From Brucella haematophila (GTDB lineage Bacteria; Pseudomonadota; Alphaproteobacteria; Rhizobiales; Rhizobiaceae): a stretch of 64,000 nucleotides of DNA. How positions within the stretch are numbered: position 1 is the first letter of the stretch; the number at the start of each line of letters is the position of its first letter. The notes beneath the pieces were generated by a model. That model saw only the letters and a list, made by a program, of their open reading frames with translations. It had not been told where the DNA came from and did not search any database. The position numbers and the translations under genes were made by a program. The DNA lies in the NCBI RefSeq assembly GCF_005938105.1, contig NZ_VCPE01000007.1:31631-95630 (forward strand). The letters run 5' to 3'. This document shows positions 55,164-63,205 of this stretch, in pieces.

Positions 55164-55829
55164 TCAGAAGACCAGTTCGATATGCGTCTCCCCTGCCTTT
55201 ACGATGTGCTCTCGCATCAACCGTTCGGCCAAATCCCCATTTCTTTTGGTTATCGCCAGCATGATGGCCTCATGCTCGCCGAACGACTGACGGCGAACAT
55301 CATCACGTGACAGCACGGTCACGCGGGCTGCGTGGTCATACATACGTTGCGCATTTTGCAACCGGCGCAGATATTCACAGCCGGATGCTTCATGGATGCC
55401 GTCGTGGAATTTCTCGTTTAGCTCAATCAGTTCGTCGATATCGCCGGTTTCCACTGCCGCGCGCATTTCCTCAATGGTGGCGCGAAGGAATTCAAAGGCT
55501 TCCTCGCTTCCGTGTTTTGCAGCCTGTCGCGCAATGATGCTTTCCAGCGCGGCGCGAGCCAGCATCATTTCTTCCGCCTGGCGCTCGTTGAAGCACACAA
55601 ATGTGCCACGACGCGATTCAGTCCTGACCAGACCTTCGCCCTCAAGCTGCCTTAGCGCTTCCTTGAGCGGGCTGGTGCTGATGCCGAGATCGGCGGCTAG
55701 CTGGCGTTCGTTCAGTTTTTCACCGGATTTCAGACGGCCGGAAATAATGGCTTCCCGCAAACTGTCATGCACATGATCTCTGAGATTTCTCAGCTTAATC
55801 GGCTTGAGAGCTAACGCCTGCGAATCCAA
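55164..55829 (-). CDS. GntR-family regulator (FadR/FCD type) of the uronate operon
   Basis: 221 residues: winged helix at about 10-75 (LREAIISGRLKSGEKLNERQ, GISTSPLKEALRQLEGEGLV) and a C-terminal FCD effector domain with metal/ligand residues in ELNEKFHDGIHEASG and FGEHEAIMLAI. First gene of the 11-gene leftward operon. A perfect 7-bp inverted repeat at 55893 lies 64 bases upstream and is its likely operator. Confidence 0.92.
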   Translation of the reverse strand: MDSQALALKPIKLRNLRDHVHDSLREAIISGRLKSGEKLNERQLAADLGISTSPLKEALRQLEGEGLVRTESRRGTFVCFNERQAEEMMLARAALESIIARQAAKHGSEEAFEFLRATIEEMRAAVETGDIDELIELNEKFHDGIHEASGCEYLRRLQNAQRMYDHAARVTVLSRDDVRRQSFGEHEAIMLAITKRNGDLAERLMREHIVKAGETHIELVF

Positions 55830-55892
55830 AGTTCAAATCTCCCTGAAACTCCTTGGCTAAAGGAATAACTGCTTACTTCGTGATATGTCAAT

Positions 55893-55908
55893 ATCTGATG
55901 TATCAGAT
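55893..55908. promoter_or_regulatory. GntR-type operator of the uronate operon
   Basis: ATCTGAT-GT-ATCAGAT, a perfect 7-bp inverted repeat with a two-base centre, in the size range bound by FadR/FCD-type GntR dimers. It stands upstream of the GntR gene that leads the operon. Confidence 0.7.
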
Positions 55909-56011
55909 TTTAAACCGCAGCGTGCGATTGGCGGAGGTTGCGCAGACTGGGCCGCCAACTACGGCTCTTGCCATCAGTGAATTGCTAGAGGTCTGATGAT
56001 GTTGAAACAAA

Positions 56012-56031
56012 AATGGCGCCGTGGCGCCATT
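56012..56031 (-). terminator. Terminator of the second GntR gene
   Basis: AATGGCGCC and GGCGCCATT form a 9-bp stem with a GT centre, followed on the minus strand by TTTTTGTTTC. It lies 37 bases after the stop of the GntR gene at 56068. Confidence 0.78.
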
Positions 56032-56067
56032 AAAAACCAGCCCGATAACGGGCGATGTGGTTCTGGA

Positions 56068-56793
56068 TTATTCGGTCAGTGCCAGACGTCGGCGAAGTCG
56101 CGCTGCTCTGCCGCCATTGACGTTTGCCGACAGCTTTTGAAACGCGTCGAGATAATTATCCTTGGTACGAAGAATATGCGCGGTGAGTATCGTTGAAAGC
56201 TGGTCGCGCTTGTTATCGGCAAAAAGGCTGATCATATGCGCATGATCCTTATAGGACCGGTCCGGTTCACCTTCAGCGCGAATGGCAAGATGTGTTCTCA
56301 ATGATGCCACGCGGCCGAGAATAAGATCATAGGCATTTTTCAGATAACGATTGCCACAATGATGGAAGAAGGCGAGGTGAAATGCCGTATCGGCGCGGCC
56401 ATAAGCCTGCATATCGCTGCTTTCAATGGCCTCAGTCATCGCTATCAGCTGCTTCTGCAGTTCACTGACGGCCAATGGCAGCGATTGTTGCGGCGTTAGT
56501 GCGATGGCCTGCTTTTCCAGCCCAACGCGATAGTCGCAAAGTTCGGCAATGTCTTCGAGCGTCGGCGTGAAGACATAGGTGCCGGATTTCGGGACGATGA
56601 TCACCAGCCCTTCCATCTGCAACAGATTGAGCGCTTCACGCACGGGCGTTCGGCTGACTTCAAATGCCGAGGCCAGCGTGTCTTCGGAGAGGTTTTCCCC
56701 GAAATCGAGCTCGGCGTCGACGATAGCCGCGCGTATTTTATCAGCGATCGTCGGGACAAGACTCTTGCGGGGGGGCGTTTTCGGCTTTGTCAT
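56068..56793 (-). CDS. GntR-family regulator (FCD type) of the MFS/SDR cluster
   Basis: About 241 residues from the ATG at 56793. Winged helix with FEVSRTPVREALNLLQMEGLV and an FCD effector domain with DTAFHLAFFHHCGN and KDHAHMISLFADN. It follows the MFS gene on the same strand after a hairpin. Probable repressor of the divergent MFS and SDR genes, possibly at the palindrome at 58261. Confidence 0.9.
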   Translation of the reverse strand: MTKPKTPPRKSLVPTIADKIRAAIVDAELDFGENLSEDTLASAFEVSRTPVREALNLLQMEGLVIIVPKSGTYVFTPTLEDIAELCDYRVGLEKQAIALTPQQSLPLAVSELQKQLIAMTEAIESSDMQAYGRADTAFHLAFFHHCGNRYLKNAYDLILGRVASLRTHLAIRAEGEPDRSYKDHAHMISLFADNKRDQLSTILTAHILRTKDNYLDAFQKLSANVNGGRAARLRRRLALTE

Positions 56794-56821
56794 GCCAGTA
56801 CACGGTCTCCTCAAAGAATTT

Positions 56822-56849
56822 CCGGCAGCGCGTTAAAGATCGCTGCCGG
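56822..56849 (-). terminator. Hairpin between MFS transporter and GntR gene
   Basis: CCGGCAGCG and CGCTGCCGG pair over nine bases around a ten-base loop in the 65-base gap. Weak T tract, so it may attenuate rather than stop transcription into the regulator gene. Confidence 0.6.
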
Positions 56850-56858
56850 TAATGTGGT

Positions 56859-58166
56859 CTAGTCGCGTTTAGCTTTCAAGCTCATGCAGAGGAAGAAGCT
56901 AATGATCGGAAATATTGCAAGTACCAGAAGCGAGATCGAAAAACTATCGGTCGCAGTTTTCACCCAGCCCACAATATAAGGACCAGTAAAACCGCCGATT
57001 TGGGCAAAGCCGTTGATTGCGGCCAATCCGCCAGCCGCTGCTGCGCCAGTGAGGAACTGCGTTGGCAAGGTCCAGAAAACGCCGAGATAGGACCAGAGGA
57101 AGAAGGCGCAGATGCAGAGAAGCAACAGGCCCAGATAAGGGTTAGGCGCAAGTGCGCTGGCCGCCAGGAAGAGACCACCGAAAAGGCCGGAGATAGCCGT
57201 GTGAATCTTGCGTTCGCCCGTGCGGTCGGAACTGCGCGAAATGAAGACGAGCCCGAATGCTGCGAAAATGAATGGCACGGCCGAGACGAAGCCAGACTGC
57301 AGGGTCGTCAGACCAAAGGTCTTCACGATCTGCGGCAGCCACATGATCACACCGTAAACCGCGATGCCATTGAACATGTAAACCAGCGTGAGAAGCCATA
57401 CCCGGAAATCGCTGAAGATTTCGCGCAGGCTGTGACGGGTGTCGGGCTGGGTGTTCTTCTCGTCCTCGGCAAGCTGTTCAAGAAGCCAGGCGCGTTCATC
57501 CGCTGCCAGCCATTTGCTGTCCTTTTGCGGTGAATCGACAAGATAGAAGAATGTGACGACGCCAAGAACGATTGCAGGCAGCCCTTCGAGGATGAACATT
57601 GCCTGCCAGCCATGCAGGCCGAACAGGCCTTCACCAGCGTCGATCAACCAGCCGGAAATCGGGGCTCCGATGACAATCGACAGCACGGTTGCAGCCATGA
57701 AGAGGGCCGTTGCGCGGCCACGTTCTTTGGCTGGAAACCAGTAGGTCAGATAGAGGAGTACGCCTGGCGCAAAGCCAGCTTCGGCAACGCCGAGCAGAAA
57801 ACGCAGGATATAGAAGGAGGTTGGCCCCTGCACGAAGGCCATAGCACAAGAGACGATGCCCCAGGTGACCATGATACGGGCGATCCATATCCGAGGGCCG
57901 ACTTTGTGCAGGATCATGTTGCTGGGGATTTCAAAAGCCAGATAGCCGATGAAGAAAATCCCCGCACCAAGACCGAACATGTATGGGGTCAGGCCGATGT
58001 CGTCATTCATGTGCAGCGCGGCGAAGCCGATATTCACGCGATCCAGATAGTTCACGATGAAGCAGATGAAGCAGAAAAGGACGATGCGCATATTGAGTTT
58101 GCGGATCGTTCGGTCGCGTAGACTTGTATTCAAATGAGCGCCGTCAGCACGGATTGCATCCGCCAT
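56859..58166 (-). CDS. MFS transporter, anion:cation symporter (ACS) type
   Basis: 435 residues from the ATG at 58166, behind GGGAGGA; an upstream frame extension has no RBS. Twelve predicted helices. The ACS hallmark FIVNYLDRVNIGFAALHM is in helix 1, YLAFEIPSNMILHKVGPR in the loop after helix 2, and WLPQIVKTFGLT in the second half. The family imports organic anions such as phthalate, tartrate, glucarate or hydroxyphenylacetate. Divergent from the SDR gene, so it probably takes up that pathway's substrate. Confidence 0.9.
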   Translation of the reverse strand: MADAIRADGAHLNTSLRDRTIRKLNMRIVLFCFICFIVNYLDRVNIGFAALHMNDDIGLTPYMFGLGAGIFFIGYLAFEIPSNMILHKVGPRIWIARIMVTWGIVSCAMAFVQGPTSFYILRFLLGVAEAGFAPGVLLYLTYWFPAKERGRATALFMAATVLSIVIGAPISGWLIDAGEGLFGLHGWQAMFILEGLPAIVLGVVTFFYLVDSPQKDSKWLAADERAWLLEQLAEDEKNTQPDTRHSLREIFSDFRVWLLTLVYMFNGIAVYGVIMWLPQIVKTFGLTTLQSGFVSAVPFIFAAFGLVFISRSSDRTGERKIHTAISGLFGGLFLAASALAPNPYLGLLLLCICAFFLWSYLGVFWTLPTQFLTGAAAAGGLAAINGFAQIGGFTGPYIVGWVKTATDSFSISLLVLAIFPIISFFLCMSLKAKRD

Positions 58167-58260
58167 GACATTCCTCCCTAAGCTTTGATGTCGCCCTCCG
58201 CGACACCTTTCGTCGGGCACCTATAGACCGGAAAGGAAGTACGCACAAGTGGCATACATA

Positions 58261-58276
58261 AACTAGAACCCTAGTT
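58261..58276. promoter_or_regulatory. Operator between MFS and SDR genes
   Basis: AACTAG-N4-CTAGTT, a 6-bp-arm inverted repeat whose right arm runs into TTGACA (58275-58280), a good -35 for the rightward SDR gene. A repressor bound there would block that promoter; the GntR regulator nearby is the natural candidate. Confidence 0.58.
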
Positions 58277-58347
58277 GACAATCGGATTGATCTGGTCATT
58301 CTTGCCGCCGACTGAAACATGACGCCATGTGTGGCGGGAGGATTAAA

Positions 58348-59115
58348 GTGCAGCAATCTCAATCGGCAATCGCCAGCTCGGGCTATTTCGTTGACCGGAC
58401 CGTTCTTGTCACTGGAGGCGCTTCGGGAATCGGACGTGCCGTTACCGACAAGCTGGTAGGGCTTGGCGCGAAAGTTGCCGTGTGGGACATCAATGCCGAG
58501 CGACTCGCTGAATGTCAGGCCATTCATGGCGACCGCGTACTGACCGCAACGGTCAATGTTGCAGAACAATCGTCGGTTGAAACTGCCATGGAAGCGCTTG
58601 TGATGTCGTTTGGCGGCATTGATCACCTTTTGAACAATGCCGGTATCATCGGGCAGCGCATGACTGTCGAGGATATGAACGAGCCGGAACTTGACCGTGT
58701 TCTCGGCGTCAATCTGAAAAGCGCTTTTTATGTTTCCAGCGCGTTCATTCGTGCTCCTTCCAGTCGAGATGACCGCTCAGTCGTTAATTTGTCTTCGATT
58801 GCTGCGCGCACGGGTGGCATGGTTGGCAATATCGTCTACGCAACAACCAAAGGCGCAATCGCGTCCTTCACAGTTGCGCTTGCCAAGGAACTGGCACCGA
58901 AGGCGCGTGTTAATGCGCTGGCTCCCGGCGTCATCAACACGGAAATTCAGCAGGATGTTTTTGCTGATCCGGCAAACATCGAAGCGATGGCCAATATGAT
59001 CCCGCTGAAGAGGCTTGGCACTGCGGCTGAAGTTGCTGATGCTGCGGTTTGGCTCCTCTCCGGAGAGGCGTCTTATATTACCGGTGTCGTTTTAGATGTG
59101 TCTGGCGGTCGCTGA
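58348..59115 (+). CDS. SDR-family oxidoreductase
   Basis: 255 residues from a GTG at 58348, six bases after GGGAGG; an in-frame upstream ATG at 58327 lacks support. Classical SDR: cofactor motif TGGASGIGRA, DHLLNNAGIIG, catalytic Ser in VVNLSSIAAR and Y-x-x-x-K in IVYATTKGA, followed by NALAPGVINTEI. Acts as an NAD(P)-dependent alcohol dehydrogenase or ketoreductase. Its stop lies 13 bases before the lyase gene, forming a two-gene operon. Confidence 0.9.
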   Translation: MQQSQSAIASSGYFVDRTVLVTGGASGIGRAVTDKLVGLGAKVAVWDINAERLAECQAIHGDRVLTATVNVAEQSSVETAMEALVMSFGGIDHLLNNAGIIGQRMTVEDMNEPELDRVLGVNLKSAFYVSSAFIRAPSSRDDRSVVNLSSIAARTGGMVGNIVYATTKGAIASFTVALAKELAPKARVNALAPGVINTEIQQDVFADPANIEAMANMIPLKRLGTAAEVADAAVWLLSGEASYITGVVLDVSGGR

Positions 59116-59128
59116 ACGGGAGAGCATG

Positions 59129-60007
59129 ATGAAAAACACAGCTGAAAAACTGAGAGCTGGCATTGAATCCGGTCGTTTGCTTCAGGCACCCGGCGCAGCC
59201 GATGCTTTGACGGCACGTCTGGTCGAGATGGCACAATTCCCCGCTATTTACATGACCGGTTTTGGTGCGACAGCCTCGCGGCTTGGTTTGCCGGATATAG
59301 GCTTGCTGTCGCAAACTGAAATGACGACACATGCGCGAGACATGGTTCGGGCGGTTGATATCCCGGTTATTGCCGACGCCGATACCGGTTATGGCGGGCC
59401 CGCCAATATCTGGCGAACGGTAGAGGAGTATATACAGGCTGGTGTTGCCGCAATCCATCTTGAAGACCAGCAATTGCCGAAGCGATGCGGCCAACGCTCG
59501 GGCGTGCGCGTCATTCCGGCAGAGGAAAACATTCGGCGTCTGCGCTGTGCTGTCGAAGCGCGTGGTCAGCATCCAATGCTGTTGATAGCGCGGACAGATG
59601 CGATTCAGAGCGAAGGCATTGATGAGGCTATTCGCCGTGCAAAGCTCTATCAGGATGCTGGCGCCGACCTCGTTTTTGTCGACGGCATCAAGAAGATCGC
59701 CGACGTTGAGGCGGTTTCAAGGGGCGTTCTGGGTCCGAAAGTTGTCAGCATTGTCGACGGCAACGAGACCACTGCGCTGACGGCAAAGGACCTAGAAGAG
59801 CTTGGCTTCAACGTTGCGTTCTATGCGCTTTCCGCTCTTTTCTCAGCTGTTAAAGCCGTTCGGGACACCCTTGATGTGTTGAAGGCGGAAGGCACTCCGC
59901 ATAGCCGTGCAGATGCCATGGTGACATATGGGGAATTCAGCGCGGTGACTGGACTGGCCGACTATGACGCGCTGGATGACCGCTACGGCTGGCCGGAACA
60001 CAAGTAA
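59129..60007 (+). CDS. Isocitrate-lyase/PEP-mutase-family lyase
   Basis: 292 residues from the ATG at 59129 (GGGAGAG four bases upstream; adjacent ATG at 59126). The fold's hallmarks are PGAADALTARLVE, YMTGFGATASRLGLPD, VIADADTGYGG (Mg ligands) and IHLEDQQLPKRCG, the K-x-C-G active-site loop found in methylisocitrate lyase, 2,3-dimethylmalate lyase and oxaloacetate decarboxylase relatives. It would cleave a C-C bond of a 2-hydroxy or 2-oxo diacid. Ends in a strong terminator. Confidence 0.88.
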   Translation: MKNTAEKLRAGIESGRLLQAPGAADALTARLVEMAQFPAIYMTGFGATASRLGLPDIGLLSQTEMTTHARDMVRAVDIPVIADADTGYGGPANIWRTVEEYIQAGVAAIHLEDQQLPKRCGQRSGVRVIPAEENIRRLRCAVEARGQHPMLLIARTDAIQSEGIDEAIRRAKLYQDAGADLVFVDGIKKIADVEAVSRGVLGPKVVSIVDGNETTALTAKDLEELGFNVAFYALSALFSAVKAVRDTLDVLKAEGTPHSRADAMVTYGEFSAVTGLADYDALDDRYGWPEHK

Positions 60008-60022
60008 TCAAGGTTCAGAGAT

Positions 60023-60059
60023 TTTGCCGCCGGTCGCTATTATCGCGACCGGCGGCAAA
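60023..60059 (+). terminator. Terminator of the SDR-lyase operon
   Basis: TTTGCCGCCGGTCGC and GCGACCGGCGGCAAA form a perfect 15-bp stem around a seven-base loop, 15 bases after the lyase stop. Flanking A/T bases suit termination in both directions, though only the plus-strand operon ends here. Confidence 0.82.
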
Positions 60060-60123
60060 TAAAGATTTACTCGCAAAGAATGTGACGACCGACGGATTAA
60101 AACGCGGGACCGGGTGTTGATGC

Positions 60124-60129
60124 TATAAT
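60124..60129 (+). promoter_or_regulatory. -10-like element ahead of the yceI gene
   Basis: A consensus TATAAT lies 23 bases before the start codon at 60152. No good -35 is seen 17 bases upstream, so an extended -10 (TGC precedes it) or activator dependence is possible. Confidence 0.4.
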
Positions 60130-60151
60130 GCAGCAGACATGGGAGGTCGTC

Positions 60152-60715
60152 ATGATCCGCGCACTCTCGATTTCAGTGTTACTCTTCCTTTCGCCAGCAT
60201 CGTCGCTGGCCGACAGTCTGGAAGCCGTCAACGGACATTATACGATCCAGCGTTCATCGGTGATCGGTTTTCATGTCGGTCAGGTTGGCGGTGGCGGGCT
60301 GGCTGGTTCTTTCGCTGAATTTGCCGGTGATTTTAATCTCAATGCTCAAAATCTGGCAAAGTCGTCCGTGTCCTTTACGCTCAAGCCAGTGAGTGTCGAC
60401 GCGAAACAGACCCGCATCAGCGATTTTCTTAGATCGTCAGCGGTCTTTGATATTGAGCATTATCCGGTTCTCGCATTTCGATCGACAAAGATCACACAGA
60501 CGGGGCCTCTGAACGCCCGGATCGACGGCGTTTTGACCGCCCGCGGCAAGTCACATGGTGAAACATTCTTTGCGTCCATGATTGGCCACGATGAGAAGAC
60601 CGTTACGTTTCATGTAACCGGCAAGGTTTTGCGATCACCCTATGGCATGGATGTCGGCACACCGATCTATTCCAATGTGGTCGATTTCGACATGAATCTG
60701 CTGGGTACAAAATAA
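60152..60715 (+). CDS. YceI-family periplasmic protein
   Basis: 187 residues from the ATG at 60152, five bases after GGGAGG. Signal peptide ending SLA-DS. Body matches YceI lipocalin-like proteins: NGHYTIQRSSVIGFHVGQVGGGGLAGSFAEFAGDF, then SSAVFDIEHYPVLAFRSTKI. These bind polyisoprenoid lipids and are often encoded with cytochrome b561, as is the case 1.8 kb downstream here. Confidence 0.9.
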   Translation: MIRALSISVLLFLSPASSLADSLEAVNGHYTIQRSSVIGFHVGQVGGGGLAGSFAEFAGDFNLNAQNLAKSSVSFTLKPVSVDAKQTRISDFLRSSAVFDIEHYPVLAFRSTKITQTGPLNARIDGVLTARGKSHGETFFASMIGHDEKTVTFHVTGKVLRSPYGMDVGTPIYSNVVDFDMNLLGTK

Positions 60716-60796
60716 TGTTGGGTGATAGGGATTAAATTCACTCCTGCGGTGTTCTTCAAGATGGAGACTAAGACCAACCCGTAGAGGAGGACTATC

Positions 60797-61192
60797 ATGA
60801 TTAAAGTGACAGCGTTTTTGACAACCGCCGCTCTTGTCATCAGCATGCCATTGGCTGCCCATAGCGAAGATTATGCTTCTGGTGCCGTCAAGACGATGAA
60901 AACAGCGAAGGGTGAAGTTCTGACCGACGCCAAGGGAATGACCCTTTATGTGTTCGACAAGGACAGCAAGGGGGCATCCAATTGCTACGATGACTGCGCG
61001 AAGAAATGGCCGCCGCTGGAGGCTTCCAAGGATGCGAAAATGGATTCCGAGTTCAGTCTCGTCACGCGCAAGGATGGCACGAAACAGTGGGCACATAAAG
61101 AAAAGCCGCTATACCTTTGGCAGGGCGACAAAAAGCCCGGCGATGTGTCTGGTGACGGAGTCGGCGGTGTCTGGCACATAGCCAAGGATTGA
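60797..61192 (+). CDS. COG4315-type secreted repeat protein
   Basis: 131 residues with a signal peptide ending AHS-ED. Two copies of a lipoprotein-repeat pattern: LTDAKGMTLYVFDKDSKGAS followed by NCYDDCAKKWPPL, and later QWAHKEKPLYLWQGDKKPGD. The family (COG4315) is often next to ECF sigma factors. GAGGAGG precedes the ATG. Two Cys in NCYDDC could bind metal or form a disulfide. Ends 19 bases before the sigma-factor gene. Confidence 0.87.
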   Translation: MIKVTAFLTTAALVISMPLAAHSEDYASGAVKTMKTAKGEVLTDAKGMTLYVFDKDSKGASNCYDDCAKKWPPLEASKDAKMDSEFSLVTRKDGTKQWAHKEKPLYLWQGDKKPGDVSGDGVGGVWHIAKD

Positions 61193-61211
61193 GTGCAGGA
61201 GCGGTTCGGGA

Positions 61212-61718
61212 ATGTCGCGCTTTTTGGAGGAAATTGAGGAATGTGTTCCAGCGCTCAGGCGTTATGCCCGAGCGCTGACACATGACATCGATTGGGCCGA
61301 CGATCTGGTGCAGGATTGTCTGGAGCGCGCAATTCGCAAAAGCAGTTTGTGGAAGCCGTCTGGTCCATTGCGCGCATGGCTTTTCCGCATCCTCGTAAAC
61401 CTGTGGCGCAACGAGTTGCGTCACAGGCGCCGGGCTCCGGACAATGCGCCATTATCGAGCGTCATGGTCGAGCCACAGGTTCCAAGTGCATCTCCATCCC
61501 GGCTTGCTTTCGCTGAGACCGCCCGCGCAATACAAACACTGCCGTCCGAACAGCGCGAGGCACTTTTATTGGTCGCCGTCGAAGGTATGAGTTACACCGA
61601 GGCAGCTTCAGTGTTGGAAGTTCCGCTCGGTACTTTGATGTCCCGTCTGGGGCGAGCCCGCGCGACATTGCGCAGTCTTACAGAGGAGAACGGTTCGCAT
61701 TTGAGGGCCTTGAAATGA
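61212..61718 (+). CDS. ECF-type RNA polymerase sigma factor
   Basis: 168 residues with region 2 (RYARALTHDIDWADDLVQDCLERA, and LRAWLFRILVNLWRNELR) and region 4 (LPSEQREALLLVAVEGMSYTEAASVLEVPLGTLMSRLGRAR). No extra domains. It overlaps the following anti-sigma gene by ATGA, the normal pairing for regulated release. Likely targets are its own operon, including yceI and cytochrome b561. Confidence 0.93.
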   Translation: MSRFLEEIEECVPALRRYARALTHDIDWADDLVQDCLERAIRKSSLWKPSGPLRAWLFRILVNLWRNELRHRRRAPDNAPLSSVMVEPQVPSASPSRLAFAETARAIQTLPSEQREALLLVAVEGMSYTEAASVLEVPLGTLMSRLGRARATLRSLTEENGSHLRALK

Positions 61719-62482
61719 AAAGCAAGTTGATCAGTGACGCTGAGCTACAGGCCTATGTCGATGGGCTGCTTTCGGACGAACGCCGCCAGGTGATAGAGGC
61801 AGAGCTGTCCGCTAATCCTCAACTGGCCTCCGAGATGGCGGCCTGGCAACGACAGAATGAAACTTTGCAAGCACTCTATGCCAATGTGGCTCAGGAGCCT
61901 GTACCAGCACGACTGAACCCGACGGCCATCAAAAGCGAAATTCGCACTGCACGACTGGGTTCGTGGCGTATGGCCGCCGCGGCAGCGGTGTTGATCGCCG
62001 TAGGAGCAGGGGCCGGATGGTTTGGCCGCGGTGTTCTTGAGGTCACACCATCGTCTTCGATGCCAATCGCGACCGAGGCTATGGCTGCCCATAACCTTTA
62101 TACGAGTGAAGTCGTGCATCCGGTTGAGGTGAAAGCGGAGCAGGAGCAACATTTGTCGGCTTGGCTTTCCAAGCGACTGGAGCGCACTCTGGTCATACCG
62201 GATCTGCGGGCAGAAGGGCTCTCTTTGGTCGGAGGTCGTCTATTGCCGGCCAATGGCGGGCCAGCCGCCCAACTGATGTATGAAGACACGAGCGGCAAAC
62301 GCGTGACCCTTTTTATTGTTCCATCGGACGAGAAAAAGGAAACATCGTTGCGTTATCTGACACAGGGTAATCTGGAGGCGCTCATATGGAGCGATAATGC
62401 TCTTGATTGTGCGCTTGTCGGTGACTTGCCGCGCGCTCGCCTTCAGGAAATCGCCATGAGCGCCTACAAACAATTCGAATAA
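61715..62482 (+). CDS. Transmembrane anti-sigma factor
   Basis: 255 residues: a cytosolic N-terminal domain with DAELQAYVDGLLSDERRQVIEAEL, an anti-sigma-like start without the usual H-x3-C-x2-C zinc ligands, one membrane helix at about 88-108 (AAAAAVLIAVGAGAGWF) and a periplasmic domain with VVHPVEVKAEQEQHLSAWL and LSLVGGRLLPANGG. The periplasmic segment with paired VEV and GGRLL motifs is seen in anti-sigma factors that sense envelope oxidation. Coupled to the sigma gene. Confidence 0.87.
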   Translation: MKSKLISDAELQAYVDGLLSDERRQVIEAELSANPQLASEMAAWQRQNETLQALYANVAQEPVPARLNPTAIKSEIRTARLGSWRMAAAAAVLIAVGAGAGWFGRGVLEVTPSSSMPIATEAMAAHNLYTSEVVHPVEVKAEQEQHLSAWLSKRLERTLVIPDLRAEGLSLVGGRLLPANGGPAAQLMYEDTSGKRVTLFIVPSDEKKETSLRYLTQGNLEALIWSDNALDCALVGDLPRARLQEIAMSAYKQFE

Positions 62483-62509
62483 GACCGGAGCCGGTTCCGG
62501 GAGGGTGTT

Positions 62510-63085
62510 ATGTGGCGCAACACAAAGACCACCTATGGCTACGTCACGCGGATACTGCACTGGTTGATCGCTCTGTTTATCGCCGGGCAGATCGGTCTCG
62601 GGTTTCTCACACAGACTATGGCGAATAGTCCGGTGGCCCAGTTTTCACTATACCAATGGCATAAATCGCTCGGGTTTTTAATCCTTGGTCTGGCGTTTAT
62701 CCGGGTGTTCTGGTTTGCCGCGAACCCCCATCCTTCGCCCAGTTCCGATGTTAATCAGTTTGAATGGCGTGTTGCCAAAGCTGTTCACAGGCTTCTGCTG
62801 GCAATGACAATCTTGGTGCCCTTTACCGGCTGGGCAATTGTGTCGACTTCGCCGCTTGGTATCCCCAGCTATGTCTTTGACCTTTTCGTTATGCCCAATA
62901 TCCCGCTGCCCGTGTCAGACGCCGATGAAACACTCTGGTCGTGGCTGCATACAATATGCGTATACGGCTTTATGGGGTTGATTGTGCTGCATGCAGGGGC
63001 AGCGCTTTATCACCATTTTTTCCGGCGAGATGAAACACTGCGAAGAATGATCAGGCTTCCGCACTTCTCAAGGAAGGTTCATTAA
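62510..63085 (+). CDS. Cytochrome b561 (diheme membrane cytochrome)
   Basis: 191 residues, four helices. Heme-ligand His are placed in RILHWLIALFI, YQWHKSLGFLILGL, VHRLLLAMTI and LHTICVYGFMGLIVLHAGAALYHHFF, as in YodB/CybB proteins. It moves electrons between the quinone pool and periplasmic partners, possibly superoxide. It follows the anti-sigma gene by 27 bases and, with YceI at the other end of the cluster, forms a known pairing. Confidence 0.92.
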   Translation: MWRNTKTTYGYVTRILHWLIALFIAGQIGLGFLTQTMANSPVAQFSLYQWHKSLGFLILGLAFIRVFWFAANPHPSPSSDVNQFEWRVAKAVHRLLLAMTILVPFTGWAIVSTSPLGIPSYVFDLFVMPNIPLPVSDADETLWSWLHTICVYGFMGLIVLHAGAALYHHFFRRDETLRRMIRLPHFSRKVH

Positions 63086-63130
63086 AGCCATTCGTAGCAG
63101 TGGAAGAAAGCAGGGCATTCCTCCAAACGA

Positions 63131-63166
63131 AAACAGGTGACCTGCGTTTAGGCAGGTCACCTGTTT
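63131..63166. terminator. Bidirectional terminator between cytochrome b561 and SyrB-like genes
   Basis: AAACAGGTGACCTGC and GCAGGTCACCTGTTT form a perfect 15-bp stem with a six-base loop; A runs on the left and T runs on the right let it work for both converging genes. Confidence 0.88.
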
Positions 63167-63205
63167 GGTAGATTCGGGGCAGGGGCTGTCCCGATAGCCT
63201 GTTTG

